Shown: positions 7,871 through 16,662 of the stretch, in pieces
Layout of the letters: each line of letters starts with the position of its first letter
Position numbering within the stretch: the stretch's first letter is position 1
DNA from: Bacteroidales bacterium
GTDB lineage: Bacteria > Bacteroidota > Bacteroidia > Bacteroidales > Bacteroidaceae
Reading direction: 5' to 3'
Length of the DNA: 35,260 nt
Assembly: GCA_018064685.1 (NCBI GenBank)
Contig: JAGHUS010000161.1
Location: 1 to 35,260 of the forward strand
The notes under the pieces: generated by a model
Told to the model about the DNA's origin: nothing
What the model saw: only the letters and a program-made list of their open reading frames with translations
The model's database searches: none
Made by a program: the position numbers and the translations under genes

Positions 7871-10168
7871 TTAGCTGGTGCGTGTCACCGAGTCTATTCC
7901 TGCTATCTTCTTGAGCTTCTTGCAGATTGTCTGCACATCCTCGGCATCGTGCACCGCAAGCTGTATCTCGCCACGGAAGATGCCGTCGTGCGTCTCGATG
8001 AGCAGTCGCGGCATGTTGATGTTGAGCTGCTCGGAGAGTACGCCCGTGATATCGTGCAGCACACCGATACGGTCGATGCCGTCTATCTGTATGGTGGCAT
8101 GGAAAAGCAGTTTCTTGTGTGTGTCCCACACGGCAGCCCATATCTGGTTTCCGAAGCTGGCTTTCAGTTTGTTGGCTATCTCGCAACTGCGCTTGTGTAT
8201 GGTGATGCGGTCGTCGCTCTCCTGGTATCCCAGTACCTCGTCTCCGGGTATAGGGTGGCACTCGGGGCACATCACGTAGTTGCCTATCGTCTCCTCGTTC
8301 AGCAGCAAGGGTTTCTTCTTGGCCTTTTTCTTGTCCTCCTTTGCCTTCTGGCTGTCGCCATTCTCGGTAGTGACAGGACTTATGGCGGGTGGCAGCGTGG
8401 TGGCTTGCTCCTCCTTCATCTTGCGGGTGAAGAAACGCAGGTATCTTCCCCAGCGGCGCTTGCCTTGCGTGTTCTCCTTCAGCACTGTCAGGTCGGCCGC
8501 TCCCAATACAACCTCTCCCTTGCCGACGGCGGTATAGAGCTGCTCGCGCGTAATTATATTATGTAGTATGCACAGCTTGTCTACGTTGATGCTGTTCAGT
8601 TCTATCTCGTTCTTCTCGAAGAACTCTGCCAAAGCATCTTCGCCCAGCTTCTGCAGTTCGCGGTCTTTGCGGCGCAGAATGGATGCTATCTTGCTGCGTG
8701 CCTTGCCCGTGGTGACGAACGACAGCCATTCGGGCTGCACCTTCAGGTCGCGCGAGGTCAGCACCTCTACCTGGTCGCCACTCATCAGTTCCTGACTGAG
8801 CGGTACGAGTTTGTGGTTCACCTTCACACCCATGCAGTGTGTGCCGACGAAGGTGTGGACGGAGAAGGCAAAGTCGAGAGCCGTGCAGCCTGTGGGCATC
8901 GTCTTGAACTCGCCCTTCGGCGTAACCACGAATATCTCGGAGGCATAGAGGTTCAGTTTGATGGCGTCCAGAAAGTCGATGGCGTTGGGCTGAGGGTCGT
9001 CCAGTATCTCCTTGATGGTGGCCAGCCACTTGTCCAGTTCGTTCTCGCTGTCCTGGTAGCTCTTTCCACCCTCCTTGTATTTCCAGTGGGCAGCGAAGCC
9101 GTGCTCGGCTATCTCGTCCATGCGCTGCGAGCGTATCTGTACCTCCACCCATCGTCCGTTCTTGCCCATCAACGTGCTCTGCAGGGCCTGGTATCCGTTG
9201 GCCTTGGGGTGTGTGAGCCAGTCGCGCAGGCGTTCGGGGTGCGACTTGTATATGCTAGTGGCAAGGGCGTATATCTGGAAGCACTCGGCAATCTCCTGCT
9301 CGTTGTTGCTGCCCTCGCTGGGGGTGAAGATGATGCGCACGGCCAGGATGTCGTACACCTCCTCGAAGGCCACGTGCTTGTTCTGCATCTTCTTCCAGAT
9401 GGAGTAGGGCGACTTGATGCGCTCCTTCACGATGTACTGGATGCCAGCCGCGTCCATCTTGTTGCGGATGGGTGATATGAACTCCTCGAAGATGTCGTGC
9501 AGATGACTTCCCATCGAGATGAGTCGGTCCTTGATCTGCTTGTACTCCTCAGGATGTTCGTAGCGGAAGCTCAAGTCTTCCAGCTCCTCCTTTATCTTGT
9601 TCAGTCCCAAACGGTTGGCCAGTGGTGCGTAGATGTAGAGCGTCTCGCCCGCAATTTTGTATTGCTTGTTGGGCAACTGGCTGCCCAGCGTGCGCATGTT
9701 GTGCAGGCGGTCGCTTATCTTGATGAGGATGACACGTATGTCCTCGCTCATGGTGAGCAGGAGCTTCTTGAACGATTCGGCTTGAGCCGAGGCTTGGTCT
9801 CCGAAGATTCCACCCGAGATTTTTGTCAGTCCGTCCACAATCTGGGCTATCTTGTCACCGAAGATGTTACGGATGTCCTCGACGGTATAGTCCGTGTCCT
9901 CGACCACGTCGTGCAACAGGGCACAGCAGATGCTGGTGCTGCCCAGACCGATCTCTTCACAGGCAATCTGCGCCACGGCAATGGGGTGCATAATGTAGGG
10001 TTCGCCCGAGAGTCGGCGTACGCCCTGGTGTGCCTGGCGGGCAAAGTTGAATGCCTTGTTGATGATGTCGGTATGCTTGCGGTGATGCGAGGACAGATAG
10101 GAGTTGATGAGACGCTGGTATGCCTCATCAACCATCTTTGTTTCGTCTATAGCCTTGTTTTCTGACAT
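7871..10168 (-). CDS. rel: Bifunctional (p)ppGpp synthetase/hydrolase, RelA/SpoT family
   Basis: This 765-residue cytoplasmic enzyme makes and degrades (p)ppGpp in the stringent response. The HD hydrolase domain (about residues 35-185) keeps HP at 61-62 and the LLHDVVEDT motif with H86-D87, so hydrolase activity is expected. The synthetase domain (about 230-350) has KSPYSIWKKM and the block NGYQALQSTLMG followed by VEVQIRS. A TGS domain (about 400-460, VVTPKGEFKTMPTG) and a C-terminal ACT domain (about 685-765) follow. A charged, low-complexity Lys-rich linker lies at about 600-620. It is the last gene of the run parA-parB-DUF5683-mltD-like-rel, 77 bp after its neighbour. Confidence 0.95.
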   Translation of the reverse strand: MSENKAIDETKMVDEAYQRLINSYLSSHHRKHTDIINKAFNFARQAHQGVRRLSGEPYIMHPIAVAQIACEEIGLGSTSICCALLHDVVEDTDYTVEDIRNIFGDKIAQIVDGLTKISGGIFGDQASAQAESFKKLLLTMSEDIRVILIKISDRLHNMRTLGSQLPNKQYKIAGETLYIYAPLANRLGLNKIKEELEDLSFRYEHPEEYKQIKDRLISMGSHLHDIFEEFISPIRNKMDAAGIQYIVKERIKSPYSIWKKMQNKHVAFEEVYDILAVRIIFTPSEGSNNEQEIAECFQIYALATSIYKSHPERLRDWLTHPKANGYQALQSTLMGKNGRWVEVQIRSQRMDEIAEHGFAAHWKYKEGGKSYQDSENELDKWLATIKEILDDPQPNAIDFLDAIKLNLYASEIFVVTPKGEFKTMPTGCTALDFAFSVHTFVGTHCMGVKVNHKLVPLSQELMSGDQVEVLTSRDLKVQPEWLSFVTTGKARSKIASILRRKDRELQKLGEDALAEFFEKNEIELNSINVDKLCILHNIITREQLYTAVGKGEVVLGAADLTVLKENTQGKRRWGRYLRFFTRKMKEEQATTLPPAISPVTTENGDSQKAKEDKKKAKKKPLLLNEETIGNYVMCPECHPIPGDEVLGYQESDDRITIHKRSCEIANKLKASFGNQIWAAVWDTHKKLLFHATIQIDGIDRIGVLHDITGVLSEQLNINMPRLLIETHDGIFRGEIQLAVHDAEDVQTICKKLKKIAGIDSVTRTS

Positions 10169-10245
10169 ATAGTAAAGATTAACTGACCAAAGTGTTTATA
10201 CCATATATTTAATAACAGCTTGGGTATGATGCCTAGGCGTAGGGG

Positions 10246-11802
10246 TTATTTGAGCTTCAGTGTCTGACCGGGCTTGATCATGTCGCCCTTGAGGTTGTTG
10301 GCCTTCTTCAGTTTGGCTACGGTGGTGCCGTTCTTCTCTGCAATCTGGCTCAGGGTGTCACCCTTCTTCACTGTCACACTCTTCGAAGACTCCTTCTTCT
10401 TTTTATCGTTCTTCTTGTCTTTCTTGTCCTTTTTGTCCTTCTTGCTTTCTTCCTTCTTAGCTGCTTTCTTGTCCTTTGACTCGTCTTTCTTTGCAGCTTC
10501 CTTCTTGCTCTCCTTCTTCGTCTCCTCTACTACGGGCTCCTCGTTCTCGTCAGCCTCTTCTTTCTCCTTCTTTCTGGCCTCCTCTTTCTTTCTTGCTTCT
10601 TCCTTCTTTCTAGCTTCTTCTTTCTTCTTGGCCTCCTCCTTCTTCTTTGCGGCCTCTTCCTTCTTGGCAGCCTTGCTGTCCTTCTCCACTACCTCGCGAT
10701 AGCTGGTGATTTTGCCTTTCGCATCGGCATAGACAGAGTCGCCGGCCTCGATGAATGCGTTGACAGCTGCGGTGGGCAGGCGCAGGATGCATTCGTGCGA
10801 GTGACCGGGGATGAGCGATGTGCGGTACTGGGGGTTCAGTGCCTTCAGCTCCTCCAGGTCGATGCCTGTGTACTTGACAATCTGGTTCATGCTCAGGTCG
10901 CGGCTGACCATGATGGTGTCGCTCGATGCGGGCAGACGGGTGGCTGCGGGACAGATGTTGTGCTCGCAATAGTAGTTCATGATGTAGGTGGCTGCGATGA
11001 AAGCGGGCACATAGCCACGCGTCTCGTTGGGCAGATAGGGGTAGATGGTCCAGAAGTCGGTCTCGCCACCCGCACGCTTGATGGCCTTTGTCACGTTGCC
11101 GGGGCCGCAGTTATAGGCTGCGATGCTCAGCGTCCAGTCGCCAAAGATGCCGTAAAGGTCCTTGAGGTAGTGTGCGGCAGCATAGCTCGCCTTGATGGGG
11201 TCGCGGCGCTCGTCGATGAGGCTTGTCACCTCAAGGTTGTAGGTCTTGCCGGTGCCAATCATGAACTGCCACAAGCCTGCTGCTCCTACCTTCGATGTCA
11301 CTCCGGGATTCAAAGCGCTCTCGATGACGGGCAGGTATTTCAGTTCGAGGGGCAACTGGTAGCTTTCCAGCGCTTCCTCGAAGATGGGGGTGTAGAAGTT
11401 TGATGCGCCCAGCATCAGTGATACGGAACGGCGCATGCGCTCGGCATAGCGGTCGATGTACTTGCGTACTACCTCGTTGTAGGGCATCTTTACGATGACT
11501 TGCAGGCGTGCAAGACGGTCGGCATACTCCTCGTCGCTGAACTCGGGGTTGACACTCTTTGGGTCACACTCCTCTTCGCTCAGGAAGTTCTTGACAGCCC
11601 ACTCGTTGTAGAGCGAGTCTATCGAACGGTCGGTCATACCCTCGGGCAGCTCGTTCTCGATGTTCACACTGCTCTTGGGGGTGTCGTCGTCATCGTCATG
11701 GACCAGCATGGCGTGCGAGTTTGTTACTGTGCGGGCGCTTGTCTGGCTGGCCCATCCTATGCTTGCGACGGCAAGCAGTAATATTTTAAATGTGTACTTC
11801 AT
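10246..11802 (-). CDS. mltD: LysM-containing lytic transglycosylase, MltD-like
   Basis: This 518-residue periplasmic enzyme should cleave glycan strands of peptidoglycan to 1,6-anhydroMurNAc ends. A signal peptide occupies about residues 1-23. The SLT family 1 domain (about 146-290) has the catalytic Glu161 in PVIESALNP, then GAAGLWQFM, AYNCGPGNV and YVPAFIAA. One LysM domain (about 475-518, VKKGDTLSQIAEKNGTT) ends the protein. The ATG at 11802 was chosen because the longer frame opens with TTG. It lies 11 bp after the DUF5683 gene. Between the catalytic and LysM parts is an unusual Lys/Glu-rich tract (about residues 380-470) with repeated KKEEA and KDKK units. Confidence 0.93.
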   Translation of the reverse strand: MKYTFKILLLAVASIGWASQTSARTVTNSHAMLVHDDDDDTPKSSVNIENELPEGMTDRSIDSLYNEWAVKNFLSEEECDPKSVNPEFSDEEYADRLARLQVIVKMPYNEVVRKYIDRYAERMRRSVSLMLGASNFYTPIFEEALESYQLPLELKYLPVIESALNPGVTSKVGAAGLWQFMIGTGKTYNLEVTSLIDERRDPIKASYAAAHYLKDLYGIFGDWTLSIAAYNCGPGNVTKAIKRAGGETDFWTIYPYLPNETRGYVPAFIAATYIMNYYCEHNICPAATRLPASSDTIMVSRDLSMNQIVKYTGIDLEELKALNPQYRTSLIPGHSHECILRLPTAAVNAFIEAGDSVYADAKGKITSYREVVEKDSKAAKKEEAAKKKEEAKKKEEARKKEEARKKEEARKKEKEEADENEEPVVEETKKESKKEAAKKDESKDKKAAKKEESKKDKKDKKDKKNDKKKKESSKSVTVKKGDTLSQIAEKNGTTVAKLKKANNLKGDMIKPGQTLKLK

Positions 11803-11813
11803 AATCGTTTTGA

Positions 11814-12629
11814 TTAGAAATTCAAGTTGCACTGCAATCCCAAGGCGCGGTAGCCGTATTTGCGTTGCAGCTTATTATCGTTGTTCATTATTGTTGGTTC
11901 CCATTGCAAGGTCAGGTCGCGACTGATGTCAAAGCTGCTCAGTTCGGCATCTACATAGGCATCGATGATGGATATGAGATAAACGCCGGCGAAAGCGAAG
12001 ATGCTCATGTCGCGATATTTGCGGAAGTAGTTCTTCTTGTTCTTGAACACGTCCTTGAAGCGCTGCTCCTTGCCCGTGATGTCGTAGCCCAGTGGCAGCA
12101 TCTTCTCGTAGCTCTTGGTGTTGGGGTCGTTGTCCATGATGTCGAGGTAGGCCTGTGTGTAGTCCTTCAGCATCTGGCTGTTCCACGAGAAGGCGTAGAC
12201 GCACCCTAGGAATCCTCCGTATATGATAGGTAGCTTCCAATACTTGTGGTTGTATACTTGTCCGGCTCCGGGGAAGACCATGGCCAGCCACATAGAGCGG
12301 ATAGGGTTGGGGACAAACGCTTCTTTCTTCTGGTGGAAAAGGTTTGTCGTGAGCGAGTCGGCAAGCATCGCTGCAGCTATGGAGTCCACCATGTCGGTGT
12401 TCACTTGTCCGCGTTTCAGCGAGGCTCGGGGTACATTCATGTCTGAAGCCTTATCCTTGAGCTTGTCTTTTTTCTTTGTGAGAACAGAGTCGTTGACGTT
12501 CTGTCCGGTGGCTATAACAGAGTCGAGAGGCAGAGCCTCCTTGTCGGGAGTTTCTGTCTCTGTTGTCTGAGCCAGCATGCATGTCATGCTCCAGCACCAC
12601 GCTATTGCAATTAGCAATAATCTTCTCAC
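11814..12629 (-). CDS. DUF5683 family membrane protein
   Basis: This 271-residue protein matches the DUF5683 family found beside parB in Bacteroidetes; its function is not established. A signal peptide or N-terminal anchor spans about 1-20 (LLLIAIAWCWSMTCMLAQ). Hydrophobic segments occur at about 110-140 (MWLAMVFPGAGQVYN, then GGFLGCVYAFSW) and about 205-225 (FAFAGVYLISIIDAYVDA). The family core PGAGQ-YN-KYWK-P is visible. The start codon is GTG at 12629, chosen because it keeps the hydrophobic leader complete. It follows parB by 55 bp and precedes the mltD-like gene by 11 bp, implying one transcript. Confidence 0.85.
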   Translation of the reverse strand: MRRLLLIAIAWCWSMTCMLAQTTETETPDKEALPLDSVIATGQNVNDSVLTKKKDKLKDKASDMNVPRASLKRGQVNTDMVDSIAAAMLADSLTTNLFHQKKEAFVPNPIRSMWLAMVFPGAGQVYNHKYWKLPIIYGGFLGCVYAFSWNSQMLKDYTQAYLDIMDNDPNTKSYEKMLPLGYDITGKEQRFKDVFKNKKNYFRKYRDMSIFAFAGVYLISIIDAYVDAELSSFDISRDLTLQWEPTIMNNDNKLQRKYGYRALGLQCNLNF

Positions 12630-12684
12630 AGATGTTTGTCTTTTATGTGCACATACACCGGAACGTCACGCTCCTGTGTCTGGC

Positions 12685-13584
12685 TTAGTTTGATGATAGT
12701 TGGTCAAAGAGTTCGATGATGCGTGCCAGGTCAGCCTCGTTCGAGAAGGGAATGCTGATCTTGCCGCGCCCCTTGTCGGTACAAGTCAACTGTACTTTGG
12801 TGTTGAAGAATGCACTTAGGCTCTCTTTCAGGTCATTGTACTCTTCTGCCATCTTATTGCCGCCACGCACCTTCATCTGTCCGCTCTTGGTCTTCACGGT
12901 GCCGCCTTCCATCAGGTCTTTCACCATAGCCTCGACCTTGCGCACACTCAGTCCCTCGTTCTTCACAGCCTCAAATACCTTGATTTGCAGCTTGGGGTCT
13001 TCGAGGGGCAGGATGGCTCGTGCGTGAGCCATATCGATCTCCTTGTTCTTCAGCGCCACCTGGATGGTAGCGGGCAACTTGAGCAGTCGCAGATAGTTGG
13101 TTATGGTGGCACGGTTCTTGCCCACCTTCTCGCTCAGCTTCTCCTGTGTCAGATTGTACTGCTCCATGAGATGCTGGTAAGCCAATGCTATCTCCAGCGA
13201 GTTGAGGTCTTCGCGCTGAATGTTCTCAATCAGCGCCATCTCCATCATATTCTCATCATCCACAGTGCGGATGTAGGCGGGAATGGTGCTGAGGCCGGCC
13301 AGTGACGAAGCACGCCAGCGGCGCTCTCCGGCTATGATGATATAGGTACCGTCGCCCATGTCGCGAAGGGTGACGGGCTGTATGATTCCAATCTCCTTGA
13401 TGCTGTCGGCCAACTCTTGCAGAGCTGTCTCGTCGAAATCGTGACGTGGCTGGTTGGGATTAGGCTTGATGGCCGAGAGGGCCACTTCGTTGATGGATGA
13501 CGATCCCTGTGTCTTTACCTCATCGGTGCTGATGAGGGCGTCCAGTCCTCTGCCCAGTGCGGGGTATTTCTTGTGTACAGCCAT
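12685..13584 (-). CDS. parB: Chromosome-partitioning protein ParB
   Basis: This 299-residue DNA-binding CTPase loads at parS sites and spreads to form the partition complex moved by ParA. The N-terminal start (KYPALGRGLDALI) is typical of chromosomal ParB. The CTP-binding and clamp motifs are GERRWRA at 86-92 and ENIQRED at 120-126. The helix-turn-helix lies at about 145-170, and a C-terminal dimer domain ends the protein. It lies 29 bp after parA. I saw no parS-like TGTTTCACGTGAAACA site in this window. Confidence 0.95.
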   Translation of the reverse strand: MAVHKKYPALGRGLDALISTDEVKTQGSSSINEVALSAIKPNPNQPRHDFDETALQELADSIKEIGIIQPVTLRDMGDGTYIIIAGERRWRASSLAGLSTIPAYIRTVDDENMMEMALIENIQREDLNSLEIALAYQHLMEQYNLTQEKLSEKVGKNRATITNYLRLLKLPATIQVALKNKEIDMAHARAILPLEDPKLQIKVFEAVKNEGLSVRKVEAMVKDLMEGGTVKTKSGQMKVRGGNKMAEEYNDLKESLSAFFNTKVQLTCTDKGRGKISIPFSNEADLARIIELFDQLSSN

Positions 13585-13613
13585 TGTGGTGTGAGTGTTT
13601 ATGATGTTTTTCG

Positions 13614-14378
13614 TTAGTTATTTTTCGCTATGATCTCGTTGGCCAGAGCCAGATGGTTTTTCGTACCTACAGCATCGGCATCATAAAGGATGGCAGGCAG
13701 ACCATGACTTGGTGCCTCTGAGAGTTTGACGTTACGCTGGATGACGGTGTTGAATACCAACTCCTGGAAGTGGCGCTTCACCTCATCGTATATCTGGTTG
13801 GCCAAGCGCAGACGACTGTCGTACATCGTGAGCAGGAAGCCCTCTATCTCCAGTTTCGGATTCAGTTTCGACTTGATAATCTTGATGGTGTTGAGCAACT
13901 TCGAGATACCCTCCAAAGCAAAGTATTCGCACTGCACAGGGATGATGACGCTGTCGGAGGCCGTCAGTGCATTCACGGTGATGAGGCCCAGCGAGGGTGA
14001 ACAGTCGATGAGGATGTAGTCGTACTCGTCCTTGAGAGGAGCCAGGATGCGAGAGATCACTCGCTCTCTATCCTTCACGTTCAGCATCTCTATCTCGGCT
14101 CCTACCAGGTCGATGTGCGAGGGGATGATGTCCAGTCCCTCTATCTCGGTCGTATAGATCGATTCGCGTACATCAACATGGTCGATGATGCAGTTGTATA
14201 TTGATGTGTCAATTTCAGAAGGGTCGACACCCATTCCCGACGAGGCATTGGCCTGAGGGTCGGCATCCACAAGAAGAACTTTCTTCTCCAACGCAGCAAG
14301 CGATGCTGCCAAATTCATTGAGGTTGTGGTCTTTCCCACACCTCCTTTTTGGTTTACAATTGATATGATTTTACCCAT
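13614..14378 (-). CDS. parA: Chromosome-partitioning ATPase ParA (Soj)
   Basis: This 254-residue ATPase of the Walker-type ParA/MinD family drives movement of ParB-parS complexes on the nucleoid. The deviant Walker A KGGVGKTTT lies at 11-19, the switch I-like motif DADPQANAS at about 39-47, and Walker B ILIDCSPSLG at about 121-130. It heads the minus-strand operon and is divergent from surE. A -7 element (TACCTTTG) lies just upstream at 14398-14405. Confidence 0.96.
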   Translation of the reverse strand: MGKIISIVNQKGGVGKTTTSMNLAASLAALEKKVLLVDADPQANASSGMGVDPSEIDTSIYNCIIDHVDVRESIYTTEIEGLDIIPSHIDLVGAEIEMLNVKDRERVISRILAPLKDEYDYILIDCSPSLGLITVNALTASDSVIIPVQCEYFALEGISKLLNTIKIIKSKLNPKLEIEGFLLTMYDSRLRLANQIYDEVKRHFQELVFNTVIQRNVKLSEAPSHGLPAILYDADAVGTKNHLALANEIIAKNN

Positions 14379-14397
14379 TTCCTTGTTTTTTGCTTGG

Positions 14398-14405
14398 CAA
14401 AGGTA
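14398..14405 (-). promoter_or_regulatory. Putative -7 element for the parA operon
   Basis: The minus strand reads TACCTTTG, matching TAnnTTTG, 20 bp upstream of the parA ATG. No -33 TTTG is visible. The resulting leader would be very short. Confidence 0.5.
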
Positions 14406-14530
14406 GACATTTTTTATAACATACTTTCCTTATACCTTGTTAAAAATGCACAAATTGTTCATAACTCGCGCAAATTGTTCATAACTTTTTCGCATGACGC
14501 CTCGCTTTCTCATGTTTTTGCCCTCAAAAC

Positions 14531-14561
14531 TTGCGTTATTCCACCTTTTTGCTTACTTTTG
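14531..14561 (+). promoter_or_regulatory. Bacteroidetes promoter of surE-lpxB
   Basis: TTG at 14531-14533, a 20-bp spacer, then TACTTTTG at 14554-14561, which matches TAnnTTTG. Transcription should start near 14568, about 12 bp before the surE ATG. Confidence 0.65.
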
Positions 14562-14579
14562 CGCTGTTCAATTTATATA

Positions 14580-15389
14580 ATGCTCATGAAACTGATATTC
14601 ATCACCAATGACGATGGCGTCCAGGCGCTGGGTATACGCACTCTTGCTCACCTGATGAGTCGTTTGGGAAGGGTGGTCGTTGTGGCTCCCGACTCTGCCC
14701 GTTCGGGTGCCGGTTGCAGCATCACCCCAACTTGTCCGGTCGAACTCTCGGCGTGGCACGCTTTTGACGGCCAGGACGCTAATGACTTGTTGCCCGAGAA
14801 GGGTGAATACCCTATCGAATATTATACTTGTTCGGGCACTCCTGTCGATTGTGTCAAGATAGCTTCCGAGCAGGTACTCGATGCTGTGCCCGACCTGATG
14901 GTCAGCGGCATCAACCATGGCGATAATGCATCGGTCAGTCTGCATTACTCTGGTACTGTCGGAGCTGTCATCGAGGCAACCTTGAAGCGTTGGCCTGCCA
15001 TTGCCTACTCACTGCGTTCGATGGAGAAGCTTCCCGATTTCTCTCCATACTATGATGCCATCCTGAAGGTGGCTTCCCACGTCCTGTCCCAGGGACTTCC
15101 TCCCTATGAGTGCCTGAATGTGAACTTCCCTGTGGTGGATGAACTGAGGGGAATTCGTGTGGGACGTATGGCAAGAGGCGAATGGTCGGGCGAGTGGGCC
15201 GATGCTCATCATCCGCATGGCAAACGTGCCTTCTGGCTGACAGGCCGTTTCACCAATCTGGAACCCGATAGCCAAGACACGGACTATTATGCTTTGGACA
15301 AAGGCTATACAGCCGTTACGCCCTTGCATTTGGACATGACGGCTTACGGATCCTTGGATAAACTAAAAGGTGTGTTGGAGGAAGGTTGA
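14580..15389 (+). CDS. surE: 5'/3'-nucleotidase SurE
   Basis: This protein of about 269 residues should be a metal-dependent phosphatase that removes phosphate from nucleoside monophosphates, linked to stationary-phase survival. It starts MLMKLIFITNDDG with the catalytic NDDG pair of aspartates, then SGTPVDCV, and the family signature SGINHGDNASVSLHYSGTVG. The frame is open further upstream, but the ATG at 14580 (or the internal ATG at 14586) fits the family start and the promoter position. lpxB follows after 3 bp, so the two are translationally linked. Confidence 0.95.
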   Translation: MLMKLIFITNDDGVQALGIRTLAHLMSRLGRVVVVAPDSARSGAGCSITPTCPVELSAWHAFDGQDANDLLPEKGEYPIEYYTCSGTPVDCVKIASEQVLDAVPDLMVSGINHGDNASVSLHYSGTVGAVIEATLKRWPAIAYSLRSMEKLPDFSPYYDAILKVASHVLSQGLPPYECLNVNFPVVDELRGIRVGRMARGEWSGEWADAHHPHGKRAFWLTGRFTNLEPDSQDTDYYALDKGYTAVTPLHLDMTAYGSLDKLKGVLEEG

Positions 15390-15392
15390 CGT

Positions 15393-16538
15393 ATGAAATA
15401 CTATCTGATAGCTGGAGAGGCAAGTGGCGACCTGCATGCATCACATCTGATGAAGGCACTCAAGCAGAAGGATGCTGAGGCGCAGTTCCGATATTATGGT
15501 GGCGACTTGATGCATGCCGAGGGCGGCGAACTGGTGCAGCACTATCGTGACTTGGCCTATATGGGCTTCATCCCCGTACTGATGCATCTGCGCACAATAT
15601 TGAAGGGTATGAAACGCTGTAAGCAGGACATTGTCGACTGGCAGCCCGATGTGCTTATCTTGATAGACTATCCCGGCTTCAATCTATCCATAGCCAAGTA
15701 CATTCATGCCAATACGAACATACCGGTGCATTATTACATCTCACCGAAGATATGGGCTTGGAAGGAGAGGCGCATCAAGAATATCAAACGTGATGTGGAT
15801 CATCTCTATTCTATCTTGCCTTTCGAGGTGGAGTTCTTTGAGGGAAAGCACTATTATCCTATCGACTATGTGGGTAACCCAACACTCGATGAAATCAGCG
15901 AATTTCAAAGTAAAAACCCCGTTGAAATGGATGTTTTTCTTCGCGAGAACGAGTTGGATGAGCGTCCCATCATTGCATTGCTCTCAGGAAGCCGTCAGCA
16001 GGAGATAAAAGATAATCTTACACGTATGATTGCCGCTTCTGCCCCGTTCATCGAGAAATATCAGCTTGTTGTGGCGGGTGCGCCAAGCATTGAAAAGGAA
16101 TTTTATGCCCAGTTCATCAAGGATTTGCCGGTAAAGGTTCTCTATGGTCAGACGTTCCGCTTACTTCAGCATAGCACGGCAGCATTGGTCACCAGTGGAA
16201 CGGCTACACTCGAGACGGCTTTGTTCCGTGTACCTCAGGTGGTGTGTTACTATATGCGCATGGGGTGGCTTGTAAGCAAGATACGCCCCTTCTTCCTTAA
16301 GATACCATTCATTTCGCTTGTCAACCTCGTGGCCGACAAGGAAGTGGTACCTGAACTCGTAGCCGATGGGATGAATGTGCAGAATGTACGTAAACACCTT
16401 GAAGACATCCTGCCCGGAGCATCCGGACGCGAAACGATGCTTCGGGGCTACGAACTGATGAGGGAACACCTGGGCAACGTCGGAGCGCCCAGCCATGCTG
16501 CAGAGTTGATAATTCAACGCATTAAGCGTGGAAAATAG
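15393..16538 (+). CDS. lpxB: Lipid-A-disaccharide synthase
   Basis: This 381-residue peripheral inner-membrane glycosyltransferase (family GT19) joins UDP-2,3-diacylglucosamine and lipid X to form the lipid A disaccharide. The N-terminus carries the family motif GEASGD at 8-13. YYISPKIWAWKERR, the SGSRQQEI block and the SGTATLETAL segment are all typical, and the length is normal. It forms a tight pair with surE and would share its promoter. An envelope enzyme in an operon with a nucleotidase is odd functionally but common in this phylum. Confidence 0.96.
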   Translation: MKYYLIAGEASGDLHASHLMKALKQKDAEAQFRYYGGDLMHAEGGELVQHYRDLAYMGFIPVLMHLRTILKGMKRCKQDIVDWQPDVLILIDYPGFNLSIAKYIHANTNIPVHYYISPKIWAWKERRIKNIKRDVDHLYSILPFEVEFFEGKHYYPIDYVGNPTLDEISEFQSKNPVEMDVFLRENELDERPIIALLSGSRQQEIKDNLTRMIAASAPFIEKYQLVVAGAPSIEKEFYAQFIKDLPVKVLYGQTFRLLQHSTAALVTSGTATLETALFRVPQVVCYYMRMGWLVSKIRPFFLKIPFISLVNLVADKEVVPELVADGMNVQNVRKHLEDILPGASGRETMLRGYELMREHLGNVGAPSHAAELIIQRIKRGK

Positions 16539-16662
16539 GGATTGCACGTTGGTTATCAAGATTAGGAATAGAACAAGATTGGAGATAAATGAGAAAGAAC
16601 AATGAGATGGAAGAGAAAGCCAATCCTTAGTTCTTCTTTCTTATTTCTTAATTCAGCAAAAT

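Noticed and set aside
12685..14580. parS site near parAB
   Set aside because: I looked for the TGTTTCACGTGAAACA palindrome or close variants near parAB and found none by eye; a computed search could still find a degenerate one.
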